DNA from: Elephas maximus indicus
Taxonomy: Eukaryota > Chordata > Mammalia > Proboscidea > Elephantidae
Assembly: GCF_024166365.1 (NCBI RefSeq)
Contig: NC_064831.1
Location: 29,688,768 to 29,752,767, forward strand
Length of the DNA: 64,000 nucleotides
Direction of reading: 5' to 3'
In this document: positions 1-12,179 of the stretch, one piece after another
Numbering within the stretch: position 1 is the first letter of the stretch
Layout of the letters: the number at the start of each line of letters is the position of its first letter
Program-made: the position numbers and the translations under genes
Notes under the pieces: model-generated
What the model was told of the DNA's origin: nothing
Databases searched by the model: none
Seen by the model: only the letters and a program-made list of their open reading frames with translations

Positions 1-684
1 TAAGGCTGAACTCAGTCTACAATATTAGGTTGTATCTTGAGTCAATCTCTTTTGAGACATAAAAGAGAGAAATGAGCAGAGAGATAGGGAGGACTTCATG
101 CTACCAAGAATGAAGAACCAAGAGTGGAGCACATCCTTTGAACCCAAGGTCCCTATGCTGATAAGCTCCTAGACCAGGGGAAGATCGATGACAAGGATCT
201 TTCCCTAGGGCTGACAGAGAGAGAAATTCTTCCCCTGAAGGTGGTGCTCTGAATTAGGACTTTTAGCCTACTAGACTGTGAAAGAATAAACTTAGTTTGT
301 TAAAGCCATTCACTGTGGTATTTCTATTATAGCAGCACTAGATAACTAAGACCCAGGGCTATTCAGACACCAATTATGAGATCTACCCATTCATTAAAAA
401 AAAAATGTATTGCACTTCTACAGCGTGTGCCTCTAAAGCACTTTCTAAATACTGGAGACACAGCAGTGAAGAAGGAAGCTGAGACCTCTGTTCCGTTCTG
501 GTGAGGGGAAATAGACAATGAACAAATGAAAAAGAAAAAATAGATAAGCTAATAAATAATAATTAATTAAATGAATGATTAAATAGAAACATTAATAAAC
601 AAATAAGTAAATAAATAAGAAAATATTAACCAGTAATTTCTGAAACACAGACAATTAAAATAAGGTAATATAATAGCGGAGGGG
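1..684. other. Intergenic, AT-rich, no gene seen
   Basis: Nothing coding is recognisable. Positions 400-480 resemble the end of an old L2-type repeat (wording like 'actggagacacagcagtgaa'). Positions 520-650 are an A/T-rich simple tract of AATAAAT-like words. Confidence 0.5.
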
Positions 685-1012
685 GCAGTGGTGGTTCAGT
701 GGTAGAATTCTCACTTTCCATGCGTGAGACTCAGGTTCTATTCCTGGCCAGTGTACCTCATGTGCAGCCATCACCCATCTGTCAGTGGAGGCTTGCGTGT
801 TGCTATGATGCCGAACAGGTTTCGGCACAGCTTCCAGAATAAGACAGACTAGGAAGAAAGGTCTGGTGATCTACTTCTGAAAATCAGCCAGTGAAAACCC
901 TATGAATCACAATGGTCCTATGCACAACTGATCATGGGGATGGAGCAGGACTGGGAAGCATTTCATTTCCTTGTGCACGGGTTGGCCGTGAGTCGGTGCA
1001 ATTGATGGCAGC
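685..1012 (+). repeat. SINE with tRNA-Gly-like head and AfroSINE-like tail
   Basis: Positions 685-757 align base for base with tRNA-Gly(GCC), at roughly 13 differences in 72. They include the A box 'tggttcagtgg' and a B box 'ggttctattcc', and the anticodon position reads TCC. The body then follows, ending in 'gccgtgagtcggtgcaattg' and a T-run. The tail is that of the AfroSINEs in this window, but the head is different. Confidence 0.75.
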
Positions 1013-1573
1013 TTTTTTTATGATAGAGGAGCACCCAGCAGTTGTTTCATCTGGCTGCCAGGTAGAGGAGTCTGAACAGAGGGCTGAAGTCTCAGCCTTG
1101 TTTTTCAGCTCTTTCTCTGTCTTCCTGCTTCAGAGCACAGGTGAGCATAGAGCATACTAGGAAGGTGTGGAAGGATGGGAGCAAGACTAGGAGTGGGAAC
1201 ATCTTCAGGCTGCCATCCAGGTCCTCTTTCCATCCTGTTCTCTGTCCTGAACCCTGACCTGTCTGAGCAACATCAATGGGATCCCTGTTTTCTGTCTTCC
1301 ACTTGGTTTATCCAATAGGAAGCACATGTAGGAGATGGGAGACAGGGAGAAGGAGGTCAGGGTCTTTATCCCTCCAGCTTCATACCTCAGGGCCCATCTT
1401 CAGCAGCTGTCTGCCTTCCTCTCCTCTCCACCCACCCTCTCCATCTGCAGGTTTTATGACCCTCCTTTCCTTTGTCCCTTCAGGCCTTCAGTTTCCCTAG
1501 ACCCTGCCCAAACCTATGTCAGGAGTTCTTTTACAAACTCGCTTCAATTTTCTCAATTTAAGTCGACAGTAGA

Positions 1574-1743
1574 GCCCTGGGAAACCCTGGTGGTGTAGTG
1601 GCTAAGCGCTACAGCTGCTAACCTAAGGGTTGGCAGTTCAAATCTGCCAGGCACTTCTTGGAAACTCTATGAGGCAGTTCTACTCTGGCCTATAGGGTCT
1701 CTATGAGTCGGAATCGACTCGACGGCACCGGGTTTGGTTTTGG
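1574..1743 (+). repeat. AfroSINE-type SINE
   Basis: Starts with the 'aaccctggtggtgtagtggc' head and ends 'gagtcggaatcgactcgacg' with a TTTGG tail. Full-length short form. Confidence 0.9.
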
Positions 1744-1745
1744 AT

Positions 1746-1892
1746 AGAGCCCTGGTGGCACAGTGGTTAAGCACTTGGCTGCTAATAGAAAGGTTAGCAG
1801 TTTGAATCTACCAACCGATTCTTGGAAACCCTCTGGGGTAGCTGTACTCTGTCCTGTAGGTTGACATGAGTTGGAATCAACTCAAAGGCAAT
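1746..1892 (+). repeat. AfroSINE-type SINE
   Basis: 'agagccctggtggcacagtg' head through 'gagttggaatcaactcaaag'. It sits in tandem with the previous copy. Confidence 0.88.
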
Positions 1893-1913
1893 GAGTGTAT
1901 CTCTTTTCGAAGG

Positions 1914-2084
1914 CCCCTGGGTGCCACAGTTTGTGCTCAACTACTAACTGAAAGTTGGCAGTTTGAACATACCAATGATGCCCTGCAACCAGCTTCTGTA
2001 AACATTACTACCAAAAAAACCCTATGGCGCAGTTCTACTTTGTGACACATTGGATCGCCATGAGTTAGAATTGACTCAGTGGTA
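1914..2084 (+). repeat. AfroSINE-type SINE, diverged
   Basis: 'ggcccctgggtgccacagtt' through 'tagaattgactcagtggtaa'. It is the third of three head-to-tail copies and abuts the 3' end of the antisense L1. Confidence 0.8.
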
Positions 2085-5000
2085 ACAAGATATTTTTTAC
2101 TTTTTATTTTGCTTTAAGTGAAAGTTTACAAATCAAGTTGGACTCTCATACAAAAATTTATGAAGACCTTGCTATATACTCCTAATTGCTCTCCCCCTAA
2201 TGAGACAGCACACTCCTTCCCTCCACTCTCTCTTTTCGTGTCCATTTGGCCAGCTTCTGACCCTCTCTACCCTCTCATCTACCATTCAGACAGGAGATGC
2301 CACCATAGTCTTATGTATCGCCTTGACCCAAGAAGCTCATTCTTCACCAGTATCATTTTCTATCTCATCGTCTAGTCCAATCCCTGTCTGAAGAGTTAGC
2401 TTTAGGAATGGTTCTTGTCTTGGGCTAACAGAAGGTCTGGGGATCAGGACCTCCGGGGTCCTCCTAGTCTCAGTCAGACCATTAAGTCTGGTCTTTTTAC
2501 GAGAATTCGGGGTCCTCATCCCACTGCTCTCCTGCTCCCTCAGGGGTTCTTTCTTGTGTTCCTGTCAGGGCAATCATCAGTTGTAGCTGGGCAGCATCTA
2601 GTTCTTCCGGTCTCAGGCTGATGTAGTCTCTGATTTATGTGGCCCTTTCTATCTCTTGGGCTCATAATTACCCTGTGTCTTTGGTATTCTTCATTCTCCT
2701 TTGCTCCAGGTGGGTTGAGACCAATTGATGCATCTTAGATGGCTGCTTGCTAGCGTTTAAGACCCCAGACTCCACTCTCCAAAGTGGGATGCAGAATGTT
2801 TTCTTCATAGATTTTATTATGCCAATTGACCTAGATGTCCCCTGGAACCATGGTTCCTAAACTGCTGCCCCTGATACGGTGACCTTTGAAGCATTCGATT
2901 TATTCAGGAGACTTCTTTACTTTTGGTTTAGTCCAGTTGTGCTGACCTCTCCTGTATTGTGTGTTGTCTTTCCCTTCACCTAAAGTAGTTCTTATCTACT
3001 ATCTAACTAGTGAAAACCACTCTCCCTCCCTCCTCCCTCTCATAACCATTAAAGAATATTCTCTTCTCTGTTTAAACTATTTATCGAGTTCTTATACTAG
3101 TGGTCTTGTACAATATTTGTCCTTTTGCAGCTGACTAATCTCGCTCAGCATAATGCCTTCCAAATTCCTCCATGTTACAAAATGTTTCACAGATTCATCA
3201 CTGTTCTTTAATGATGCGTGGTATTCCATTGTGTGAATATACAATAATTTATTTATCCATTCATCCATTGATGGGCACCTTGGTTGCGTCCATCTTTTTG
3301 CTGTTGTAAACAGTGCTGCAGTGAACATGGGTGTGAATATATCTGTGTAAAGGCTTTCTTATTTCTGTAGAATATATTCCAAGGAGTGAGATTGCTGAAG
3401 AGTATGGTAGTTCTACTTCTAGTTTTTTAAGGAAGTGCCAAATCGATTTCCAAAGTGGTTGTACCATTTTACATTCCCACCAGCAGTATATAAGTGTTCC
3501 AGTCTCTCCACAATCTCTCCAACATTTATTATTTTGTGTTTTTGGATTAATGCCAGCCTTGTTGGAGTGAGATGGAATCTCTTTGTAGTTTTCATTTGCA
3601 TTTCTCTAATGGCTAATGATCATGAGCATTTCCTCATGTATCTGGTCACCACCTGAATGTCTTCTTTGGTGAAGTGCCTGTTCATATCCTTTGCCCATTT
3701 TTAATTGGGTTATTTGTCTTTTTGTAGTTGAGTTTTTGCAGTATCATGTAGATTTTAGAGATCAGGCACTGATCGGAAATGTCATAACTAAAAACTTTTT
3801 CCCAGTTTGTAGGAATCCTTTTATTACTCTTTTGGTGAAGTCTTGGGATGAGCATAGGTGTTTGATTTTTAGGAGCTCCCAGTTATCTGGATTCTCTTCT
3901 GCACTGTTAGTAATGTTTTTTATACTGTTTATGCCATATATTAGGGCTCCTTTGTCCCTATTTTTTCTTCCATGATCTCTATTGTTTTAGATTTTATATT
4001 TAGGTCTTTGATCCATTTTGAGTTAGTTTTTGTGCATGGTGTGAGGTATGGTTCTTGTTTCATTTTTTTGCAGATGGATATTCAGTTACGCCAGCACCAT
4101 TTGTAAAAACGACTGTTATTTACCAATTTAAATGACTTTGGGCCTTTGTCAAATATCAGCTGCTCATCTCTGGATGGATTTATGTCTGGATTCTCAAATC
4201 TGTTCCATTAGTCTATGTATCTGTTGTTGTACCAGTACCAGGCTGTTTTGACTACTGTGGCAGTATAATAGGTTCTAAAATCAGGTAGAGTGAGGCCTCC
4301 CACTCTGTTCTTCTTTTTCAGTAATGCTTTACTAATCCGGGGCCTCTTTCCCTTTCATATGAAGTTGGTTATTTGTTTCTCCATGTCATTAAAAAATGCC
4401 TTTGGAATTTAGATTAGAATTGCATTGTATCTATAGATCACTTTTGGTAGAATAGACATTTTTACAATATTAAGTCTTCCCTATCCATGAGCAAGGTATG
4501 TTTTTCCACTTACGTAGGCCTCTTTTGGTTTCTTGCAGTACTGTCTTGTAGTTTTCTTTGTATAGGTCTTTTACAACTCCAGTAAGATATATTCCCAAGT
4601 ATTTTATCTCCTTGGAGGCTACTGTAAATGGTACTGATTGGTGATTTCCTCCTTGATGTTTTTTTTTGTTGGTGTAGAGGAATCCAACAGATTTTTGTAT
4701 GTTTATCTTGTATCCTGATGCTCTCTGAACTCTTCGATTAGTTTCAGTAGTTTTCTTGAGGATTCCTTAGGGTTTTCTGTGCATACGATCATGTCACTTG
4801 CAAAAAGAGATACTTTTACTTCTTCCTTTCCAATCTGGATGCTCGTTATTTCTTTTTCTAGCCTAATTTCTCTGGCTAGGACCTCCAGCACAATGTTGAA
4901 TAAGAGTGGTGATCAAGAGCATCCTTGTCTGGTTCCCCATCTCAAGGGGAATGCTTTCAGACTCTCCATTTTTTTCTTGTATTTTATTCTGATGTGTAGG

Positions 5001-5991
5001 ATACTTAGTCTCCTTTGTGGTTACCTTAATATTTACCCCTATTTTTCTAAGTTTAAAACTAACTTTTACTTCTTTATATCACCTTGTCTTCCTATCCATG
5101 TAAGAGATCTGTGACTACATTTCTTAATCCCTCTTTATTGTTTTAATGTGGTCTCCTTTTACAAAATGACACCGCTGTTTCTCCATTTTGAGCATTTTTT
5201 TTTTTTACTTGGTTTATTTTTGTGATTTTCCTCTCTGGGTTGACATCTGATTGCTCTGTCCAGTGTTCTAGTCTTGGGTTGATACCTGATATTATTGATT
5301 TTCTAACCAAAGAACTCCCTTCAGTATTTCTTGTAGTTTCTGTTTGGTTTTTATGAAATCCCTAAACTTCTGTTTATCTAGAAATGTCCTAATTTCCCTT
5401 TCATATTTGAGAGACAGTTTTGCTGGATATATGATTCTTGCCTGCAATTTTTTTCTTTCAATGCTTTATATAAGTCATCCCATTGCCTTTTTGCCTGCAT
5501 GGTTTTTGCCAAGTAATCCAAGCTTATTCTTATTGACTCTCCTTTGTAGGTGACTTTTCGTTTATTCCTAGCTGCTCTTAAAATTCTCAATCTTTGGTTT
5601 TGGCCAGTTTGATTATAATATGTCTTGGTGACTTTCTTTTAAAATCCACCTTATGTGGAGTTTGATGGTATCTTAGATTGATATCTTCTCATCTCTCTGC
5701 CAACAAATCTTCAATAATTCTGTCTGTATTTTCTGTTATCGCTCCCTATTCTGGTACTCCAATCACTTGTAGGTTATTTCTCTTGATGGAGTCCCACATG
5801 ATTTGTAAGGTTTCTTCATTTTTTTTTAATTCTTTTATCTGATGTTTCTTCAAATATATTAGTACCAAGTGCTTTATCTTCAAGGTCACCAATTCTGCCT
5901 TCCACTTGCTTGATTCTGCTCCTCTGACTTTCTACTGAGTTGTCTAATTCTGTAATTTTATTGTTAATCTTCTGAATTTTTGATTGCTGTC

Positions 5992-6006
5992 TCTCTATGG
6001 ATTCTT
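5992..6006. repeat. Target-site duplication, left copy
   Basis: 'tctctatggattctt', identical to 8143-8157, on the poly(A) side of the nested L1. Confidence 0.9.
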
Positions 6007-8142
6007 TTTCTTTTAATAATTTTTCTTGTGCTCTAAGTGAAAGTTTACAAATCAAGTCAGTCTCTCACATAAAAACTTATGTACACCTTACCACATACTC
6101 CCAATTACTCTCCCCCCAGTGAGACAGCCCACTCCCTCCTTCCACTCTCTCTTTTCGTGTCCATTTTGCCAGCTTCTAGCCCTCTCTACCCCCCATCTCC
6201 CCTCCAGGCAGGAGATGCCAACATAGTCTCAAGTGTCCACCTGATTCAAGTAGCTCACTCCTCACTAGCATCCCTTTCCAACCCATTGTCCAGTCCAATC
6301 CATGTCTGACAAGTCGGCTTTGGGAATGGTTCCTGTCCTGGGCCAACAGAAGGTCTGGAGGCCATGACCACCGGGGTCCTTCTAGTCTCAGTCAGACCAT
6401 TAAGTCTGGTCTGTTTATGAGAATTTGGGGTCTGCATCACACTGTTCTCCTGCTCCCTCAGGGGTTCTCTGTTGTGTTCCCTGACGGGGAATCATTGGTT
6501 GTGGCCGGGCACCATCTAGTTCTTCTTGTCTCAGGATGATGTAGTCTCTGATTCGTATGGCCCTTTCTGTCTCTTGGGCTTGTAATTACCTTGTGTCCTT
6601 GGTGTTCTTCATTCTCCTTTGATCCAGGTGGGTTGAGACTCATTGATGCATCTTAGATGGCCGATTGCTAGTGTTTAAGACCCCAGACGCAAAGTGGGAT
6701 GTAGAATGTTTTCTTAATAGATTTTATTATGCCAATTGACTTAGATGTCCCCTGAAACCATGGTCCCTAAACCCCTGCCCCTGCTTCGCTGACCTTTGAA
6801 GGATTCAGTTTATTCAGGAAACTTCTTTGCTTTTGGTTTAGTCCAGTTGTGCTAACCTCTTCTGTATTGTGTGTTGTCTTTCCCTTCACATAAAGTAGTT
6901 CTTATCTTCTATTTAATTAGTAAATACACCTCTCCCTCCCTCCCCGCCTCGTAACCACAAAAGAATGTGTTCTTCTCAGTTTAAACTATTTCTCAAGATC
7001 TTATAATAGTGGTCTTATACAATATTTGTCCTTTTGCAACTGACTAATTTCACTCAGCATAATACCTTCCAGGTTCCTCCATGTTATGAAGTGTTTCACA
7101 GATTCATCACTGTTCTTTATCAATGCATAATATTCCATTGTGTGAATATACCATAATTTATCCATTCATCCGTTGATGGGCACCTTGGTTGCTTCCATCT
7201 TTTTGCTATTGTAAACAGTGCTGCAGTAAACATGAGTGTGCATATATCTGTTCGTGTAAAGGCTCTTATTTCTCCAGGGTCTATTCCGAGGAGTGGGATT
7301 GCTGGGTCGTATGGTAGTTCTATTTCTAGCTTTTTAAGGAAGCACCAAATTGATTTCCAAAGTGGTTGTTCCATTTTACATTCCCACCAGCAGTGTATAA
7401 GCATTCCAATCTCTCCACAGCCTCTCCAACATTTATTATTTTGTGTTTTTTGGATTAATGCCAGCCTCGTTGGAGATGGAATCTCATTGTAGTTTTGATT
7501 TGTATTTCTCTAATGGCTAATGATTGAGAGCAGTCCCTCATGTATCTGTTAGCTGCCTGAATGTCTTCTTTGGTGAAGTGCCTGTTCATATCCTTTGCCC
7601 ATTTTTTAATTGGGTTGTTTGTCTTTTTGTGGTTGAGTTTTAGCAGAATCATGTAGATTTTAGATATCAGGCACTCGTTGGAGATGTTGTAGCTGAAAAT
7701 TTTTTCCCAGTCTGTAGGTGGTGTTTTCACCCTTTTCGTGAAGCCTTTAGATGAGCATAGGTGTTTGATTTTTAGGAGCTCCCAGTTATCTGGTTTCTCT
7801 TCGGCATTTCTAATAATGTTTTGTATTCTGCTTATGCCATGTATTAGGGCTCCTAACGTTGTCCCTATTTTTTCTTCCATGATCTTTTTGGTTTTAGATT
7901 TTGTGTTTAGGTCTTTGATCCATTTGGAGTTACTTTTTGTGTCTGGTGTGAGGTATGGGTCCTGTTTCATTTTTTTGCAGATGGATATCCAGTTATGCCA
8001 GCACCATTTGTTATAAAGACTATCTTTTCCCCAATTAACTGACACTGGGCCTTTGTCAAATATCAGCTGTTCATATGTGGATGGACTTATGTCTGGATTC
8101 TCAATTCTGTTCCATTGATCTATGTGTCTGTTGTTGTACCAG
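6007..8142 (-). mobile_element. Inner L1, 5'-truncated, nested in ORF1 of the outer L1
   Basis: About 2.1 kb of antisense L1 covering the C-terminal part of ORF2 and the 3' UTR. It is collinear with 2095-4240 of the outer copy. The A-rich tail appears as 'ttttcttttaataattttt' at 6004-6024. It is bounded by a perfect 15-bp target-site duplication, 'tctctatggattctt', at 5992-6006 and 8143-8157. A stretch of 196 codons without a stop at 7455-8045 is ORF2 remnant, not a host gene. Confidence 0.92.
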
Positions 8143-8157
8143 TCTCTATGGATTCTT
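8143..8157. repeat. Target-site duplication, right copy
   Basis: Identical 15-mer at the 5'-truncated end of the nested L1. Beyond it the outer L1 ORF1 coiled-coil reading resumes. Confidence 0.9.
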
Positions 8158-9672
8158 GCAGCTTATTAAATTTTTCATTATATTCTTGAAGAACCTTTTT
8201 AATTTCTTCAGCTGTTTTACCTGTGTGTTCCTTGGCTTGATCTCCTTCCTTATGTCTTGAAGAGTTTTGTATATTTATCTTTTGAATTCTGCGTCTGGTA
8301 ATTCCAGAAGATCATTTGATTCTCTGTTTTGAGAGCTTGTTGAAGCGATTATGGTCTGTTTCTTTATGTGGTTTGATATTGACTGTTTTCTCCGAGCCAT
8401 CTATAAGTTATTATAATAGTTTATTTTATGTTTGCTTACCATATCCTAGTTTCTTGCTTTGTTTTGTTTTGATATGCCCAAATGGGTTGCTTGAGTGAGC
8501 TACCTTGATTATTTTCACCTTTGGGGCTCTGATGTCCTGTCACCAGATGGCTAGAGCTATCATCAGGTATTTGAGCTTATGAGTCCATTCACTTTTCTTG
8601 TGTGGATTCAGCTCAGGTGTCCAGGTAGCTGGTCATCAAGTGTGGTACAGGCTCTGTCCTACAGTCTTAGAGGGGCAGGGGTGTTTGGTGTAGGTACTGG
8701 CATCTGGTTGAAACAGCGGGTCACACTCTGAACAAGGCAGGGGTCTGAGAACCATCCCCCGAGTGTCTCCAAGGAAAGTACATCCCTGTTCCCTAGAGCA
8801 TACACGTGGGTGGGTTCTGCAGACGGACCATGGGTACCCAGTGATTTTGGTCGTAAGGACTGGGAGATACCAGTTATCCTTGGGCCCCTGTCGTGGGTGG
8901 CTGGGTGACTTGAGTGGAGCCACCAGTCCTTAGGCCCCTGATGTGGGTAGGTGAGGATCCTGTTTAATAGGCAAAGCTGTGTCAAATATCAAACACTCAC
9001 CTCTCCACCACACAGTTTAAACAGTCACAGTCTGCCAGCAAGGGCCTATTCTCCTGGACAGGTCCATGCAGGGGGGAAAGGTGTTCAGAGTCCACGAACC
9101 GTTTATGCTTGGACAGGAGCCGCTTCTTTCCTGAGCTCCGCAGGTTAGAGGAGCTGGCAAATTATCCCTTCCCCCTGTTGTGAATTTATTCCTTCTACAA
9201 GTACAGGAGCATGGCTCAGGGTGCTTAAGTGGGCCTATCTCAGGCCCAGGGAAATCAATAGCCTCTGAAGCCAGCTTGGGGGCAGGGGGACCCAGTAAAA
9301 TATATGCAAATAGTTAGCTTTTGCCAAGAGCGCCATTCTTCTCTGGTTCCAGAGGTATGAGTAGGCTGTGCTGCTGGCTGCTTCTCCCTGAGAAAATCGT
9401 GGCCAAAAGCTACCACCATCCCCCTGCAGCCAGTTCTGGGAATGGTGCCTGAGGGATCCCAGTGGTTCAGGTCTGGCAACCTCTCCCCGCTTCTGAAACT
9501 TCTCCCTCTCCCCCTGCCACTCAGTCCATTTTCTAACTTGCCCTTTGATATTCAGGACTCCTAGTTTGTCATAAATACAATCATATCACTTGATTTTTGG
9601 GGTCTTTGTTGTAAGAGGGATTGCCAGAAGTATCTGGCTATTCTGCCATCTTGGCCCCACCTCTCACAAGAT

Positions 9673-10279
9673 TTTTTTTTTTTTCCTTCTCTTTCTTGCC
9701 AGGAATTTAACAGATTAAGTTTTTGATACTGAGTATTTGCCACAGCTCATTCAACTCCCTGGCTATTCAGGGAATTCTTTGATGTGTCAGGGGAGGGTGA
9801 TCAGCAGGCACAAGTAAAGGCTCATTGCTCTCTGAGGAGGGGAGCTTTGGGACTTAACCTTGGGAAGAGAAGGGACATTCCTTTCTTTTACAAGAATGAG
9901 CGATGACTCTACTGAAGAAATCTGCCCTGGCACTCATAGAAACACAAGATTTGTTCTGTTTTAAGCCTTGGAAACTTGAGTAACTGGGCCAACACCAGCT
10001 TTGCCAGGAGCTGGCACAGGGGTAGCTCTGTCTTGCCCCAAGGAGTCCAGTGAGTGATTGCATAAAAATTCTGCTCTTGCATAATATGCTTCACAGAAAT
10101 TTCAACCTTAGGAAATCAAAGTGACTGTAAAGGACCAGAACTTCCTATAGTGTCAAAACTGCCCATGCCTGGCACACAGCCAACTCTTCCCAGAAGCTAA
10201 CTTAGGAAGGTGGGGGGTGGAAAGGGAGGAAGGGAAGAGAGCAATAACCATCAGACATCTACTAGGTGCCAGGCACCAT
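9673..10279. other. Intergenic, no gene seen
   Basis: A T-run at the L1 boundary, then unique-looking sequence with only short, unrelated open frames. No recognisable family. Confidence 0.5.
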
Positions 10280-10488
10280 TTTTCAACTGTTGCTGTTTGT
10301 CCTTATGTGCTGTCAATTCCAACTCACAGCAACCCTATGTGACAGAGTAGAATTGACCCATAGGGTTTCCTATAGTATTTACAGAAGCAGATTGCCAGGT
10401 CTTTTCTCCCATGCAGCGCAGCAGCTGGTGGGTTCAAACTGATGAGCTTTTGGTTAGCAGCCAAGCATTTATTCAGGGTTCCTCTCCT
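10280..10488 (-). repeat. AfroSINE-type SINE, long form
   Basis: Reverse orientation, from the tail 'tgctgtcaattccaactcac' to the head 'tattcagggttcctctccta'. It contains the extra internal block seen in the long class. Confidence 0.85.
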
Positions 10489-10734
10489 ATAACACAAGCC
10501 ATTTTGTGTGCAGGTGTCACCTGGCCCTCTTTACCTTGCCATATGGGAATCCGGGTTTGGTGAAATACTGCAAAATGCTGATACTGTAGCTGCTGCCATT
10601 GCTGTGAGTAATAAATTGCCCTTTTTCTCTGACCCAAAAGTCTCATGTCTTCTGCCAGCATTCATGAAACAGTGGCAGGCTAACTTGTTAATGTCTAAGT
10701 AGGTAAAATCTCAAACCCTTCACTGTTCTTGACA
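10486..10734 (+). mobile_element. Solo LTR fragment, same family as the retroviral remnant at 22-25 kb
   Basis: The 3' half closely parallels 24890-25138. Shared words include 'tcttctgccag', 'gtggcaggctaa' and 'gtaaaatctca', and both end '..gaca'. The 5' part is cut by the neighbouring SINE. No internal retroviral sequence adjoins it. Confidence 0.65.
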
Positions 10735-10736
10735 GT

Positions 10737-11232
10737 ACTCTACTAGTAATTTTCTATTGCTGCTGTAACAGATTACCACACACTTAGTGGCTTAAAACAT
10801 TCAAATTTATTATTTATAGTCTGGAAGTCAGAAGTCTAAACTGAGTCTCACTGGGCTAAAATCGAGATGTCAGCAGGGCCGTATCCCTTTCTGGAGGCTC
10901 CAGAGGAGAATCCATTTAGTTGTCTTTTCCTGTTTTTAGAGGCTGCCTGCATTCCTTGGTTTGTGGCCCCTTCCTCCTCTATCTTCAGAATCACCAGTAT
11001 AACAGCTTCAAACCTCTCTCAGTCTGAAGCTCCTGCCTTCGTCTTTCCAACTTATAGGGATATTTGTGATTAAATTGGGCCGCCTGATAATCCAGCATAA
11101 TTTCCTGATCTCAAAAAGCCACCTTAATTCCATTTGCAACCTTAATGCCCCTTTGCAATATAATGTATTTGCAGATTCCAGGGATTAGGACATGGACATC
11201 TTTGGGAGGCCATTATTCTGCCTACTCCAACT
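10737..11232 (+). repeat. Old mammalian interspersed repeat
   Basis: 'ttctattgctgctgtaacag' through 'catctttgggaggccattat' matches a widely dispersed mammalian repeat, probably LTR-derived. I do not assign a family name with confidence. Confidence 0.6.
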
Positions 11233-11489
11233 GATATGAAAGAAGCCCAGAAATATGTTGACAGAGTGAATCAATCCACTCTGTGATACACTTGCCACCA
11301 ACACATCCACATATTTGTATCTAGCTGTCTCTTCATCTCTTTCATTACTCAGGAGAATCATAATCAACATTATATAATTAATCCTTATAGCATGTTTATG
11401 AAGTTGCCTATGTGAGAAATGCTTCTACTATGAATCAGGGCCTGTTCTTGTAACTCTTATTTTGAGGCTCATATTTGCAACTCCCAGAT

Positions 11490-11692
11490 CCCACCAGTTG
11501 CCACCTAGTCAGTTCTGACTCATGGCAATCGCATGTATATCAGAGTAAAATTGTGTTCCATAGGGTTTACCAAGGCTCAGTCTTTAGAAGTAGATCATCA
11601 GACTTTCCCTCCAAGGTGCCTATGGATGGACTCAAACTGCCAACTTTTCACTTAGCAGCCAAGCATGTTAACCATTTGTACCACCCAGGGTC
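11490..11692 (-). repeat. AfroSINE-type SINE, long form
   Basis: Reverse copy from the tail 'ccacctagtcagttctgact' to the head 'accacccagggtctcttcat'. Confidence 0.82.
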
Positions 11693-11711
11693 TCTTCATG
11701 TATATTTAAAA

Positions 11712-11868
11712 AAACAAACCCATTGCCCAAAGTCGGTTCTGACTCATAGCAACCCTGTAGGACAGAGAACTGCCCCATAGGGTTTCCAAGGAGTGGCTGG
11801 TAGATTGAACTGCCGACCTTTTGGTTAGCAGCCATATCACTTAACCACTTTGCATGCGCATTGGGTAG
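11712..11868 (-). repeat. AfroSINE-type SINE, short form
   Basis: Reverse copy from 'aaacaaacccattgcccaaa' to 'cacttaaccactttgcatgc', with a decayed head. Confidence 0.8.
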
Positions 11869-12009
11869 CCTATATTTTAAGTCAAATTATTATAGACAAC
11901 CTCTCCAAGTTTGGGGAAAATCCTTCCAGCCAATTTCCCATGTTATAATGTGACTGATAGAAATTTTTATGTTAAGAAATAATTATAATGGATTTAATAG
12001 ATCCTACAT

Positions 12010-12178
12010 ATTGTTGTTGTTAGGTGCCATTGAGTCAGTTCTGAATCATAGCGACCCTATGTACAACAGAACAAAACACTGCCCAGTCCTGCGCCATCTT
12101 CATAATCATTGTTATGCTCGAACCCATTGTTGTAGCCACGGGTCGATCCATCTCACCAAGGCTTTTTTTCGCTGACCC
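12010..12178 (-). mobile_element. RTE-clade LINE 3' end
   Basis: Minus-strand 3' terminus with the '(gtt)n' complement of the AAC-repeat tail, then the characteristic block complementary to 'ctatgtacaacagaacaaaa'. Same block as at 15456, 26980 and 29350. Confidence 0.75.
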
Positions 12179-12179
12179 T

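Larger units (their letters stand above)
2092..9665 (-). mobile_element. Outer L1 retrotransposon, antisense, split by a nested L1
   Basis: Reading on the minus strand, a 5' end with 'ggggccaagatggcagaata' lies near 9660. A 5' UTR of about 1.2 kb follows, then the ORF1 coiled coil split between about 8150-8300 and 5380-6006, then ORF2 pieces, then a 3' UTR ending in an A-rich tail near 2092. The ORF2 reverse transcriptase segment at about 4700-4950 is recognisable (LEVLAREIR, then FASDM where active L1 has FADD). Only about 2.2 kb of the usual 3.8-kb ORF2 is present, so an internal deletion is likely near 5000. Frameshifts and stops are frequent, so the copy is dead. A short flanking duplication 'acaagat' (2085-2091 and 9666-9672) suggests the original target site. 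Confidence 0.88.

Noticed and set aside
685..757. Functional tRNA-Gly gene
   Set aside because: About 13 changes including stem positions, and it is continuous with a SINE body. It is a SINE head.
7455..8045. 196-codon open frame on the minus strand as a host gene
   Set aside because: The translation is L1 ORF2 (tether and C-terminal region) and lies inside the nested L1.
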